39,785 nt of DNA from CAZPRQ01 sp964589415 (GCA_964589415.1 CAZPRQ010000003.1:1-39785); one strand, 5' to 3'; counted from the first letter of the stretch, positions 23,410-30,819 are shown. The notes: generated by a model from the sequence alone, not told the origin. Numbers and translations are program-made.

Positions 23410-24522
23410 TTAACTTTTCTTTAATGCTTCTTTCTTAGCTTCCACATCCGCCTTTTGGAGGGCGGCTATAATGGGGGAGAACTTGCCTTCCATTATTAAA
23501 TTTATCTGGTTGAAGTTTTGGTTTATGCGGTGGTCGGTTACTCGATCCTGGGGAAAATTGTAAGTGCGTATTTTTTCGCTGCGGTCGCCGGTGCCAATTT
23601 GGCTTTTGGTGAGGTCGCGCACTTTTTTATTTTCTATTTCTTCATAGTGCGCGGCAACACGGGCGCGAATAACTTGCAGCGCTTTTTCCCGGTTTTGGGC
23701 CTGCGAGCGTTCATCCTGGCACTGGGCAGTTATACCTGTCGGGATGTGGACTATTCGGATAGCTGAATACGTAGTATTAACCGACTGCCCGCCGTGGCCG
23801 GACGAGGTGGTCGCTTCCATTTGAAGGTCTTTGGGGTCTATGGCGTAATCTTTTTCCTCCAAGATAGGCAATACCGCCACTGTAATGGTAGATGTGTGCA
23901 CTCGGCCGCTCTTTTCGGTTTCCGGAACTCTTTGCACGCGATGAACTCCAGACTCGTACTTAAAAATCCCATACGGCGCCCCAAGAGGGTCATCCTCTCT
24001 TCCGGAGAGGATGACCCTCTTGCCAAAAGAATGTTTGGAGTGAATTTCAAAAATAACTTCCTTAAAGCCCCCGGCTTCACTTTTAGAAGCAGACACAATA
24101 TGCGGCTTAAAACCGCACTCTTCCGAAAATTTTCCGTAAGCACGAAACATCTCCGCCACAAACAAGGTCGCCTCGTCGCCGCCCGCGCCGGCTCTAATTT
24201 CCACAATACAACCCTTGTCGTCATTTAGATCTTTGGGCAGTAAGGCTTCCTCAATTTCTGATGTAAGATTTAATATAGCGGATTTAAGCCCAACTACCTC
24301 TTCTTCAGCCATTGCCGCCATATCCTTATCTGAACTTTGGACTAACTCGCCCGCGTGTTTTAAATCCAATTCCATTTTGGCCAATTTACTGACCTTCTCT
24401 ACCAACGGGGCAAGCTCCGACTGTCGCCTGCCTAATTTACCAATATCCAAAACGCCGCCTTTGCTTAAATCTGCGGTAATTTGATTATATTCATCTAAAA
24501 TTTTCTGAAATGCCGTTTCCAT
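23410..24522 (-). CDS. prfA: Peptide chain release factor 1, with an in-frame palindromic insertion
   Basis: A 370-aa class I release factor recognising UAA/UAG. Visible are the GAGGDEATLF region (112-121), ESGVHRVQRVP (190-200) and the GGQ motif (SSGHGGQSVNTT, 244-246) that triggers peptide release. In ordinary RF1 about 9 residues join the GGYKE strand to the YGRLKFESG strand; here about 20 extra residues (164-183) are present, of which 167-181 (GKRVILSGREDDPLG) are encoded by the palindrome 23982-24022. The frame is kept and the core motifs are intact, so the factor should work, with the insert as a surface loop. prmC, which modifies the GGQ glutamine, is two genes downstream. A -10-like TATAAT lies at 24700-24705 on this strand, beyond the palindromic element in the leader. 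Confidence 0.93.
   Translation of the reverse strand: METAFQKILDEYNQITADLSKGGVLDIGKLGRRQSELAPLVEKVSKLAKMELDLKHAGELVQSSDKDMAAMAEEEVVGLKSAILNLTSEIEEALLPKDLNDDKGCIVEIRAGAGGDEATLFVAEMFRAYGKFSEECGFKPHIVSASKSEAGGFKEVIFEIHSKHSFGKRVILSGREDDPLGAPYGIFKYESGVHRVQRVPETEKSGRVHTSTITVAVLPILEEKDYAIDPKDLQMEATTSSGHGGQSVNTTYSAIRIVHIPTGITAQCQDERSQAQNREKALQVIRARVAAHYEEIENKKVRDLTKSQIGTGDRSEKIRTYNFPQDRVTDHRINQNFNQINLIMEGKFSPIIAALQKADVEAKKEALKKS
23982..24022. repeat. Perfect 18-bp-stem palindrome inside prfA
   Basis: Left arm 23982-23999 and right arm 24005-24022 are exact reverse complements with a 5-base loop. AGAGGGTCATCC in the arm is also the core of the intergenic element at 24541-24691, about 520 bases away. 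It is in frame with prfA. Confidence 0.9.
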
Positions 24523-24540
24523 ACATTATTCTTAACATAT

Positions 24541-24691
24541 TTAGGACTTACGCACCTCAAGAGGGTCATCCTTGCGCAGAATCATTTTGATTTATAGCCA
24601 ATGCCTGATTATTATCAGATTTTGCGTTTTTAAAATATCGCCTGCGGCGCAAGGATGACCCTCTAAAGATTATGCAACGCGTAAGCCCTGA
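24541..24691. repeat. MITE-like palindromic element upstream of prfA
   Basis: Outer ends TTAGGACTTACGC and (reverse complement of the right end) TCAGGGCTTACGC match at 11 of 13 bases. Nested inside is a perfect 18-bp inverted repeat AGAGGGTCATCCTTGCGC. About 150 bp, no ORF. It lies in the presumed leader of prfA, 19 bases before its ATG. It shares ends with 29929-30157 and with the start of the window, and its core with the palindrome inside prfA. Confidence 0.8.
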
Positions 24692-24720
24692 CTTAATATA
24701 TTATACATCATACTTGCTTA

Positions 24721-24761
24721 AATAACACAAAACCACCCATAAGCTAAACGAGGGGGTGGTT
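24721..24761 (-). terminator. Intrinsic terminator of rpmE
   Basis: On the minus strand AACCACCC pairs with GGGTGGTT, followed by TTGTGTTATT. Confidence 0.7.
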
Positions 24762-24783
24762 GTTGTAATACTTATGGTAATTG

Positions 24784-25044
24784 CTATTTTTTTGCCCTAA
24801 TCTTGCGTTCTTTTTTTGGCTTAGCTTCCGCTTTAATTTTAGCGGCAACCAAAGTGCGTTTTTTAAACCTATCAACGTTTCCGGTGGTATCTAGAAGTTT
24901 CTGTTTACCGGTATAAAATGGGTGGCAGTTGCTGCAAATTTCAGTATGCACTTTTTCCACGGTTGAGCCGGTTACAAATGTGTTGCCACAAGCGCAGGTA
25001 ACCTTCGCGTTATTGTAATATTGCGGATGAATGTTAGATTTCAT
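24784..25044 (-). CDS. rpmE: Large ribosomal subunit protein bL31, zinc-binding form
   Basis: An 86-aa bL31. It begins [10 protein letters not shown] and has the four cysteines of the zinc (C+) form: CACG and [13 protein letters not shown]. The C-terminal tail is long and basic ([16 protein letters not shown]), beyond the usual 66-75 residues. The gene is divergent from rpsB, with an intergenic region of 262 bases, and heads the minus-strand group with prfA and prmC, a widespread neighbourhood. Confidence 0.95.
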   Translation of the reverse strand: MKSNIHPQYYNNAKVTCACGNTFVTGSTVEKVHTEICSNCHPFYTGKQKLLDTTGNVDRFKKRTLVAAKIKAEAKPKKERKIRAKK

Positions 25045-25154
25045 AGAATTGATTAAATTAGCCTAAAACAACTGAACTTCGCGTACCAAAATCTAAAATT
25101 TAAATTTGCGACACTAATTTGGGCAAACACGAATTAGGGTAATTATAGAATCCC

Positions 25155-25183
25155 TTGCCAAAAAAGTCAAGGTTTGTTATAAT
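25155..25183 (+). promoter_or_regulatory. Promoter of rpsB-tsf
   Basis: TTGCCA, 17-base spacer ending TTTGT, TATAAT; nearly the same as the rplY promoter. Gives a leader of about 115 bases. Confidence 0.8.
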
Positions 25184-25204
25184 CTCTTTATTAGAAATTA
25201 ATCA

Positions 25205-25288
25205 CATTTCGCTTAATTTTCCTTGTTTAAACCGGCTCGAGAGCCAAGGTTTAAATAACCGCGAAATGGGAGCTTCCGCGCTAAGCGG
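25205..25288 (+). promoter_or_regulatory. Structured rpsB leader, candidate S2 autoregulatory RNA
   Basis: CATTTCGC (25205-25212) pairs with GCGAAATG (25261-25268); inside it TTTAAACC (25226-25233) pairs with GGTTTAAA (25248-25255), topped by GGCT-cgag-AGCC. A further TCCGC-gctaa-GCGGA hairpin (25274-25288) stands just before AAAGGA and the ATG. Feedback by S2 on rpsB leaders is known in other bacteria; whether this fold is related cannot be told here. Confidence 0.6.
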
Positions 25289-25306
25289 ATAAAGGAAATT
25301 CAACAT

Positions 25307-26053
25307 ATGAAAGATATCAGTCTTTTAGACCTGCTAAAAAGCGGGGCTCATTTCGGCCACACCACCAGCAGGTGGAATCCGAAAATGAAACCGTATATTT
25401 TTACGGTTCGCAACAATATTCACATCCTTGACTTGGAAAAGACAAGGAAAGCATTAATAAAAGCCAGCGACTTTGCCAAAGACATAACCTCCAAGGGAGG
25501 AACTATCTTATTTGTAGGCACCAAGCGCCAGTCCAAATCAGCTGTCAAACAAGCTGCACTTGCGGCTGGAATGCCTTTTGTAAACGTCCGGTGGCTTGGC
25601 GGTACATTTACGAATTTCCGCACCATCCAACGCACTATCCGAAAACTGGAAAAACTGGAAAATTTAAAGGCCAGCGGCGAATTGGAAGAGAAATATACAA
25701 AGAAAGAAAGACTGCTTATTGAACGGGAAATTGAAAAACTCAAAAAACTCTTCGAAGGCATTCAAGACTTAAAACGACTCCCTGAAGCCATTTTTGTCAC
25801 AGACACGAGACACGATGACATTGCCGTAAAAGAAGCCAAGCTTTCCAAAATTAAAATTATAGGCATAGTGGATACCAACAGCAATCCGGACACTGCCAAT
25901 TACATTATTCCCTGCAATGACGATTCCAGCAAAGCGATTGAGCTGGTCTGTAACATTATTTCCGAAGCCATTTTAGAAGGTAAAAAAACAATAGTGGTGA
26001 AGGAGCCCCCCAAAATTGAGGCAACAAATAGCCCTCAAGTAAATAGAAATTAA
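25307..26053 (+). CDS. rpsB: Small ribosomal subunit protein uS2
   Basis: A 248-aa uS2, normal length. Family stretches are present: LLKSGAHFGHTTSRWNPKMKPYIF, ILFVGTKRQ, FVNVRWLGGTFTNF, LPEAIFVTDTRHDDIAVKEA and GIVDTNSNPD. The central coiled-coil hairpin is about residues 100-155. ATG 25307 follows AAAGGA. It is followed after 13 bases by tsf, the usual rpsB-tsf pair. Confidence 0.97.
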   Translation: MKDISLLDLLKSGAHFGHTTSRWNPKMKPYIFTVRNNIHILDLEKTRKALIKASDFAKDITSKGGTILFVGTKRQSKSAVKQAALAAGMPFVNVRWLGGTFTNFRTIQRTIRKLEKLENLKASGELEEKYTKKERLLIEREIEKLKKLFEGIQDLKRLPEAIFVTDTRHDDIAVKEAKLSKIKIIGIVDTNSNPDTANYIIPCNDDSSKAIELVCNIISEAILEGKKTIVVKEPPKIEATNSPQVNRN

Positions 26054-26066
26054 ACAATACAACAGT

Positions 26067-26648
26067 ATGGAAAACAATCTGCTCAAGGAACTGCGAGAAC
26101 TAACCGGCGCGGGCATGATGGATATAAAAGAAGCCCTCGCCGAAGCGGCAAATGAAAAAGACAAAGCCATTGAAATTTTGCGCAAAAAAGGCGCCATGAA
26201 AATGGGAAAAAAATCGGATCGAATAGCCAATGAAGGCTTGGTAGAAGCCTATATTCACCCTGGCGGAAGAGTTGGTGTACTGCTGGAACTAAACTGCGAA
26301 ACAGACTTTGTGGCCAGAACCGACGCTTTTAAGGAACTGTCTAAAGGACTGGCGCTTCACATTGCGGCTGCGAACCCTCTTTATATAACTTCGGCCGAAG
26401 TTCCGCCAGAGGTTGTGGAAAAAGAAAAAGAGATATACAAAGAACAGTTAAAAGACAAACCGGCCGATGTAGTGGAAAAAATTCTCGAGGGCAAAATTGG
26501 AAAATTTTATGAAGAAGTTTGCCTTATGGACCAGCCTTTCGTGAAGGACCCGAGCCTTAAAGTAAGCCAATTTTTTGCGGAAGCAGGAGCTAAAATGGGG
26601 GAGAATATCCAAATTAGACGCTTTGTCCGGTACGCGTTGGGAAACTAG
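26067..26648 (+). CDS. tsf: Elongation factor Ts, short form
   Basis: A 193-aa EF-Ts, the guanine nucleotide exchange factor of EF-Tu. The N-terminal UBA-like domain contains LRELTGAGMMDIKEALAEA, and the core has LELNCETDFVARTDAFKEL. Only one core subdomain is present, followed by the C-terminal FFAEAGAKMGENIQIRRFVRY strand, so it is of the short type (about 200 residues) rather than the 280-residue E. coli type. It is in an operon with rpsB. Confidence 0.95.
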   Translation: MENNLLKELRELTGAGMMDIKEALAEAANEKDKAIEILRKKGAMKMGKKSDRIANEGLVEAYIHPGGRVGVLLELNCETDFVARTDAFKELSKGLALHIAAANPLYITSAEVPPEVVEKEKEIYKEQLKDKPADVVEKILEGKIGKFYEEVCLMDQPFVKDPSLKVSQFFAEAGAKMGENIQIRRFVRYALGN

Positions 26649-26654
26649 CCAATT

Positions 26655-26790
26655 AGGCAAAAAACACCACTTTAGTATGAAATAATTAACCTAATTAGGA
26701 TAATTATCCCAATACGCCTAAACAAAAATTGGAGTTAAAAATGAGGTTTTAGGTTTATTGGAAATAGGAATAATTAGGACAATTTAAAAC
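26655..26790. repeat. AT-rich degenerate AATTAGG repeats between tsf and the TPR gene
   Basis: AATTAGG or close variants occur at least four times (CCAATTAGG, CCTAATTAGG, TTTTAGG, AATTAGGAC), partly in inverted order. No gene or terminator is seen. Confidence 0.45.
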
Positions 26791-26791
26791 A

Positions 26792-27547
26792 TTGTTCTAC
26801 CAAACGCTTCCAAACATTATTTTAGTACTTTCCATATTGGGGATTATTTTATTAATCCTGCGCCGCTTGCCAGAGGTCGCGAAAATTACGGAAGACCCTA
26901 AAAATGAATTGGTTTCCGCTGACAAAAAATTGTTGGAAAAAGGCCTCCCCACGCAAGCGGTATGGGTTTTGCGTTCAAGGGTTATTCATTTCTCAAAAAG
27001 GGCTTGGAATTTCATTCTAGAAGCCAAAGACCTAAAACACCACTCCTTTGCGGGATACCGCATTAAAAAACTCTTTAGGGAAAAGACCTCCCATGCCAAT
27101 TTAACCGCAAACGGACAGCCGCAGCCAATCCAGTCCCCTAAAAAAACCGAAAAGGAATTGCTCGAACAAATTAAACAAGACCACAAAAATCTTTCCCATT
27201 ACGATGCCCTAGGAAAATTTTATTTAGAACGCCAAAGTTACCAAGACGCCAGGGATATTTACTTATATTTGGTTAACCACCAATCCACCAACGCCGATTT
27301 TTACGCCCGCCTGGCGTCCTGCTACTTTAAGCTCAGACAATATAGCCAGGCGGCTGACAGTTATTCCAAATCGGTATCACTTGATTCCACGCAGCCAAAC
27401 AGGTATTATAATTTAGGTCTAGCTTTGGAAGCGGAAGGTAAACTACCAGAAAGCCATGAGGCCTTTGACCAGGCGGCAAAATTGGAACCTGCCAATGAAA
27501 AATATGTTTTAGCCGCTAACCGACTGAAGGCTAAGGCGGGAAAGTAG
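26792..27547 (+). CDS. Membrane-anchored tetratricopeptide-repeat protein
   Basis: A 251-aa protein with one N-terminal membrane segment (IILVLSILGIILLILRRL) and at least three TPR units at about residues 128-235 (LSHYDALGKFYLERQSYQDARDIY; DFYARLASCYFKLRQYSQAADSY; NRYYNLGLALEAEGKLPESHEAF), ending in AAKLEPANEKYVLA. TPRs mediate protein contacts, probably on the cytosolic side; the partner is unknown. The start is TTG 26792; no ATG is placed well and there is no Shine-Dalgarno sequence. Such a protein often follows tsf in CPR genomes (from memory). Confidence 0.8.
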   Translation: MFYQTLPNIILVLSILGIILLILRRLPEVAKITEDPKNELVSADKKLLEKGLPTQAVWVLRSRVIHFSKRAWNFILEAKDLKHHSFAGYRIKKLFREKTSHANLTANGQPQPIQSPKKTEKELLEQIKQDHKNLSHYDALGKFYLERQSYQDARDIYLYLVNHQSTNADFYARLASCYFKLRQYSQAADSYSKSVSLDSTQPNRYYNLGLALEAEGKLPESHEAFDQAAKLEPANEKYVLAANRLKAKAGK

Positions 27548-27638
27548 CAAAGTAAGCTAATAGGCTGATAAGTTAATAAGCAAATAAGGAAATCTTTAAA
27601 TCATTTAATCTTTTTATTTTTAAATAATTAAATTATAC

Positions 27639-27714
27639 GCCGTTGTAGCTCAGTTGGTAGAGCAACTCCATGGTAAGGAGTAGGTCATCGGTTCAATTCC
27701 GATCAACGGCTCCA
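27639..27714 (+). tRNA. tRNA-Thr (anticodon GGU)
   Basis: A 76-base cloverleaf: acceptor GCCGTTG/CAACGGC, anticodon stem ACTCC/GGAGT with loop ATGGTAA giving GGU (codons ACC/ACU), T arm ATCGG-TTCAATT-CCGAT, and CCA encoded. Confidence 0.95.
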
Positions 27715-27715
27715 G

Positions 27716-27780
27716 ACTTCGCCAAGGCTTCGCCTGGTCACGTCGTTCGCGAACGACGGTGACTGGCTTACGCCAAAGAA
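27716..27780. repeat. Palindromic element between the two tRNA genes
   Basis: A perfect 18-bp palindrome CGTCGTTCG/CGAACGACG (27741-27758) is flanked by TGGTCA and GTGACTGG and by GGC-ttc-GCC and GGC-ttac-GCC hairpins. It is in the tRNA spacer, where it might be cut during processing or be a mobile palindrome. Confidence 0.6.
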
Positions 27781-27821
27781 GGTTTGTCGAAAGTTGGATT
27801 AAATTCAATTTATTTATATAT

Positions 27822-27908
27822 GGGCAGGTAGCGAAGCGGTCAAACGCGACTGACTGTAAATCAGTTGGCTTTATGCCTTCATAGGTTCGAATCCTATCCT
27901 GCCCACCA
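27822..27908 (+). tRNA. tRNA-Tyr (anticodon GUA)
   Basis: An 87-base class II cloverleaf: acceptor GGGCAGG/CCTGCCC, anticodon arm ACTGA-CTGTAAA-TCAGT giving GUA, a long variable arm (GGCTTTATGCC), T arm with GGTTCGAATCC, and CCA encoded. Confidence 0.95.
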
Positions 27909-27944
27909 TTTTAAAAACATCGCAAAATTGCGATGTTTTTAAAA
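27909..27944 (+). terminator. Intrinsic terminator after tRNA-Tyr
   Basis: A perfect inverted repeat around AACATCGCAA/TTGCGATGTT, extended by A/T-runs on both sides; works in either direction and directly follows the CCA end. Confidence 0.85.
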
Positions 27945-28092
27945 TATCTCGAGCAAAACCGCTCGATGCGTGGCGTAGTCGAGGGGCAGGAATATTAAAA
28001 CCCGACTTACTAAAAATTTTAATTTCCGCCCTGTTAGGATTTGCTTCTTTTCCGAATTGCTTCCGCGTTAATTTCCGTTTAATTCAGCGCCG

Positions 28093-29340
28093 CTATGTGC
28101 CTTCTTCCCAACTGGACAAATATTTTGTCTGCTTAGGGGTAAGCGTATCAATTTTTACGCCCATTGACTCGAGTTTTAAAGAAGCAATTCGCGCGTCCAG
28201 CTCCATTGGAACTTCGTAAACTCTATTTTCCAAATTTTTATAATTTTTTACCAGCCACTCGCACACCAAAGCTTGTCCGGCAAAGGACATGTCCATAACC
28301 GAGGAAGGATGACCTTCTGCCGCGGCCAAATTTACCAGCCGGCCCTCGGCAAGTAAATATACCCGTTTTTTGCCAATCAAATATTCCTGCACCTCTCCCA
28401 TTTTTTTCCCCTTTTTAGCTGTTTTTTGCAGTCCCTCCACGTCTATTTCCACATTAAAATGGCCGGCATTGGCCACTATAGCGCCGTCTCTCATGGCTTT
28501 TAAATGCGCTAAAGTAATAACCGAGGTATTGCCTGTGGCTGTAATAAATACTTCGCCGATTTTAGCTGCTTCGTCCATGGACATAACCCCAAATCCGTCC
28601 ATTACCGCCTTTAAAGCCTTTGTGGCATTTACTTCAGTAACAATTACCCGCGCGCCCAAACCTCTGGCTTTAGCCGCAATGCCGGAACCGCAAAAACCAT
28701 AACCAGCGACTACCAACTTTTTTCCCGGGATTAGCATGTTGGTAGATCTCATTAAAGCGTCCATGGTTGACTGGCCGGTGCCATAATGGTTGTCAAACAT
28801 ATGCTTGGTGGGAGTGTCGTTTACGGCAATTACCGGGTATTTTAAAGCGCCATCTTTTGCCATAGACCGGAGCCGAATTACCCCCGTTGTGGTTTCTTCC
28901 TGTCCCGCCCAGACAGTGGAGAGAAGCTCCTGCCGTTTGGTATGAATAAGAGAAATTAAGTCCGCGCCATCGTCTATGGTTATGTGAGGCTTAATGTCCA
29001 GAACTTTTTGCAGACAATCATAATAATCTTTCCGGCCAATCCCGCGCCAGGCAAAAACCGAAATACCGTTTTTTACCAAAGCAGCCGCCACGTCGTCTTG
29101 GGTGGAAAGGGGATTACTGCCGCATAGGGCCACTTGTGCCCCTCCGGCTTTAAGCGCATTCATTAGCACCGCTGTTTCTTTGGTTACATGAAGGCAGGCC
29201 GCGATTCTTACCCCTTTAAAGCTTTGCTTTTTTGTAAACTCCGTTTTTAACCTTGCCAACACAGGCATTTCTTTTTCCGCCCAGGACACTCTTTCGGCTC
29301 CGGCTTTTTCTAAATTTATATCTTTAACTTCAAATTTCAT
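28093..29340 (-). CDS. ahcY: Adenosylhomocysteinase
   Basis: A 415-aa NAD-dependent enzyme that splits S-adenosylhomocysteine into adenosine and homocysteine. Visible are ACLHVTKETA with the catalytic His, the EETTTG motif, the Rossmann motif VVAGYGFCGSGIA and GHPSSVMDMSF. It is a compact form without the roughly 40-residue insert of larger bacterial enzymes, and its end (SSWEEGT) is shorter than the usual KPDHYRY. It would remove the by-product of methyl transfer by enzymes such as PrmC. It stands alone between the tRNA terminator and the DUF1761 gene terminator. Confidence 0.95.
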   Translation of the reverse strand: MKFEVKDINLEKAGAERVSWAEKEMPVLARLKTEFTKKQSFKGVRIAACLHVTKETAVLMNALKAGGAQVALCGSNPLSTQDDVAAALVKNGISVFAWRGIGRKDYYDCLQKVLDIKPHITIDDGADLISLIHTKRQELLSTVWAGQEETTTGVIRLRSMAKDGALKYPVIAVNDTPTKHMFDNHYGTGQSTMDALMRSTNMLIPGKKLVVAGYGFCGSGIAAKARGLGARVIVTEVNATKALKAVMDGFGVMSMDEAAKIGEVFITATGNTSVITLAHLKAMRDGAIVANAGHFNVEIDVEGLQKTAKKGKKMGEVQEYLIGKKRVYLLAEGRLVNLAAAEGHPSSVMDMSFAGQALVCEWLVKNYKNLENRVYEVPMELDARIASLKLESMGVKIDTLTPKQTKYLSSWEEGT

Positions 29341-29416
29341 TGAAATAAAATTATTTATTACAAGAAGTTATTTTTACAATAGCTTCTGGTAAAGTATAAC
29401 AAATTTTGACCATTTA

Positions 29417-29458
29417 AAAAACCGACCCAAAATTGAACAATTTTTTTGATCGGTTTTT
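29417..29458 (-). terminator. Terminator after the DUF1761 gene
   Basis: AAAAACCGA and TCGGTTTTT pair around an AT-rich 24-base loop that itself holds AAATTG/CAATTT. It can act in both directions. Confidence 0.65.
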
Positions 29459-29469
29459 ACTTAGGAAAA

Positions 29470-29886
29470 CTACGCGCCCCAAACGCCCAAAATCGCGCCG
29501 GCAGCCAGTAAAGTAAGAAACATATTACCAATACCAAGCCAAAACAAAATCATTTTTCCGCCCCATAAAGCTTCGCCAAGCTTAATAGGCACTACAAAAC
29601 CCAGCCATGCCCAAAAAGCAACCAAGAGCGAACCTTTTAGCGTCAAGTCATTCATGCCTAAAATAAAATGCGCTAGAACGTAAAACATAACTAGGCTGGC
29701 TAAGAACTGCAGCGCGTAAGTGACCCCCATTTTCTTTTTCATAAGAGCCTGTTTTTCCGGCGACCACTGGTCCATGCCCATTGCCTTCATAAATGGCTTG
29801 CCAAAGAGGGGACCGTACCAAATACTGCCAATAACCATAGAAACTATGGCCGATACTAACACTGCCCAAAAGTTTATGTCCGACAT
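29470..29886 (-). CDS. DUF1761 family small membrane protein
   Basis: A 138-aa protein with four hydrophobic segments. The N-terminal NFWAVLVSAIVSMVIGSIWYGPLFGKPFMKAMG is the family signature (Trp-Tyr-x-Pro-Leu-Phe-Gly-Lys), and the second half has WAWLGFVVPIKLGEALWGGK. The function of the family is not known. It is a single gene with its own terminator. Confidence 0.85.
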   Translation of the reverse strand: MSDINFWAVLVSAIVSMVIGSIWYGPLFGKPFMKAMGMDQWSPEKQALMKKKMGVTYALQFLASLVMFYVLAHFILGMNDLTLKGSLLVAFWAWLGFVVPIKLGEALWGGKMILFWLGIGNMFLTLLAAGAILGVWGA

Positions 29887-29928
29887 AAAAAACTAAAATT
29901 ACTTTTAATGTTACTTATATACATAGTA

Positions 29929-30157
29929 TTAGGACTTACGCGTTTGAGCAAGTCGGGGTCCCCATTCTTCTGCTTGGCAGGAATGGGGTGATTAATACGA
30001 GGCGTTTTTTGCGGATTTTATGAGGCGTAGTTTAACTACGACGAATAAAAACGTAAGAAAAACAACGAAGTAATTGGCCAAACCGCTTGCGGCGCAGCCA
30101 TTGTTCCTGCAATCTGGCTTTGCCAGTTGCAAACAATGGCAAGCGCGGAAGTCCTAA
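29929..30157. mobile_element. MITE-like element with TTAGGACTTACGCG ends
   Basis: A 229-bp non-coding element. The left end TTAGGACTTACGCGTTTG and the reverse complement of the right end (TTAGGACTTCCGCGCTTG) match at 16 of 18 bases. Next to the left end are GGGGTCCCC and CCCCATTC...GAATGGGG. Interior GC-rich inverted pieces (GCCATTGTT...AACAATGGC) also occur near the right end. No transposase ORF. A near-identical end is at 1-46, and 24541-24691 has the same outer ends. A possible GTA duplication flanks it, too short to trust. It fills most of the gene-free stretch 29887-30236. Confidence 0.75.
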
Positions 30158-30201
30158 GTATATATACAAAGGTGACCATTGTAGGAGGATCTTTGCAACA
30201 T

Positions 30202-30235
30202 AAAAAGCCCATTCGGGTAAACCGATGGACTTTTT
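30202..30235 (-). terminator. Terminator after tRNA-Trp
   Basis: AAAAAGCCCAT and ATGGACTTTTT pair with one mismatch, topped by TCGG/CCGA; on the minus strand it ends in TTTTT. It directly follows the tRNA CCA end. Confidence 0.75.
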
Positions 30236-30236
30236 A

Positions 30237-30310
30237 TGGCAGGGGGTGTAGGAATCGAACCCACGTAAACCGATTTGGAGTCGGTTGTATTACCACTATA
30301 CGAACCCCCC
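30237..30310 (-). tRNA. tRNA-Trp (anticodon CCA)
   Basis: A 74-base cloverleaf: acceptor GGGGGGT/ACCCCCT (first pair G-U), anticodon arm ACCGA-CTCCAAA-TCGGT giving CCA, T arm GTGGG-TTCGATT-CCTAC, discriminator G, and CCA encoded. It is the decoder of the Trp codons in the two leader peptides at 15476 and 16324. Confidence 0.93.
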
Positions 30311-30356
30311 AAATAAAGAAGCATGAATGCAAGTTTACATTCAAACTTCTTAATTC

Positions 30357-30512
30357 TTACTTAGTTTCCTTATGCAGCTGCTTTTTTTTGCAAAACTTGC
30401 AAAACTTTTGAAGTTCCAAGCGCTTCTGGGTATTTTTTTTGTTCTTTTTGGTCTGATAATTTAAATTATGACAGACCGTGCATTCTAAATTAATAAGGTG
30501 ATCCTGGGACAT
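30357..30512 (-). CDS. rpmG: Large ribosomal subunit protein bL33
   Basis: A 51-aa protein too short for most ORF cut-offs. It reads [19 protein letters not shown], then a lysine-rich middle and [16 protein letters not shown] at the end. The two CxxC pairs (ECTVC and FCKFC) are those of the zinc form of bL33, and HKETK is the usual C-terminus. It lies between tRNA-Thr(UGU) and tRNA-Trp, in the conserved order tRNA-rpmG-tRNA-Trp; the secE and nusG genes that often follow are absent, replaced by a terminator and the MITE-like element. Confidence 0.93.
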   Translation of the reverse strand: MSQDHLINLECTVCHNLNYQTKKNKKNTQKRLELQKFCKFCKKKQLHKETK

Positions 30513-30605
30513 ATGTGTATAATTAAAATTTAAAAAATATAAATTGTATATACAGTGTCTTCGGCGAAAAGGCCTGTATGGGCATCACTGATCCTAAAGT
30601 GATGC

Positions 30606-30681
30606 TGGAGCCGGCTGCCGGACTCGAACCGGCCACCTACGGTTTACAAAACCGTTGCTCTACCGGATGAGCTAAGCCGGC
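30606..30681 (-). tRNA. tRNA-Thr (anticodon UGU)
   Basis: A 76-base cloverleaf: acceptor GCCGGCT/AGCCGGC, anticodon arm ACGGT-TTTGTAA-ACCGT giving UGU, T arm GCCGG-TTCGAGT-CCGGC, and CCA encoded. Confidence 0.95.
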
Positions 30682-30819
30682 ATTTAATAATGACTGACTT
30701 GTATAGATTTTACTCTAACTGACCATCCGCCTAAAGCGCGGACGGCACAAAAGCGAACTTGTAATATTCTACCATAAACATAAGAAAAAATCCATAGCAC
30801 AATCATTAGAGTATTCAAT

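Noticed and set aside
30127..30411. 94-codon plus-strand ORF over tRNA-Trp and rpmG
   Set aside because: It runs antisense through a tRNA and the clear bL33 gene, and has no family features.
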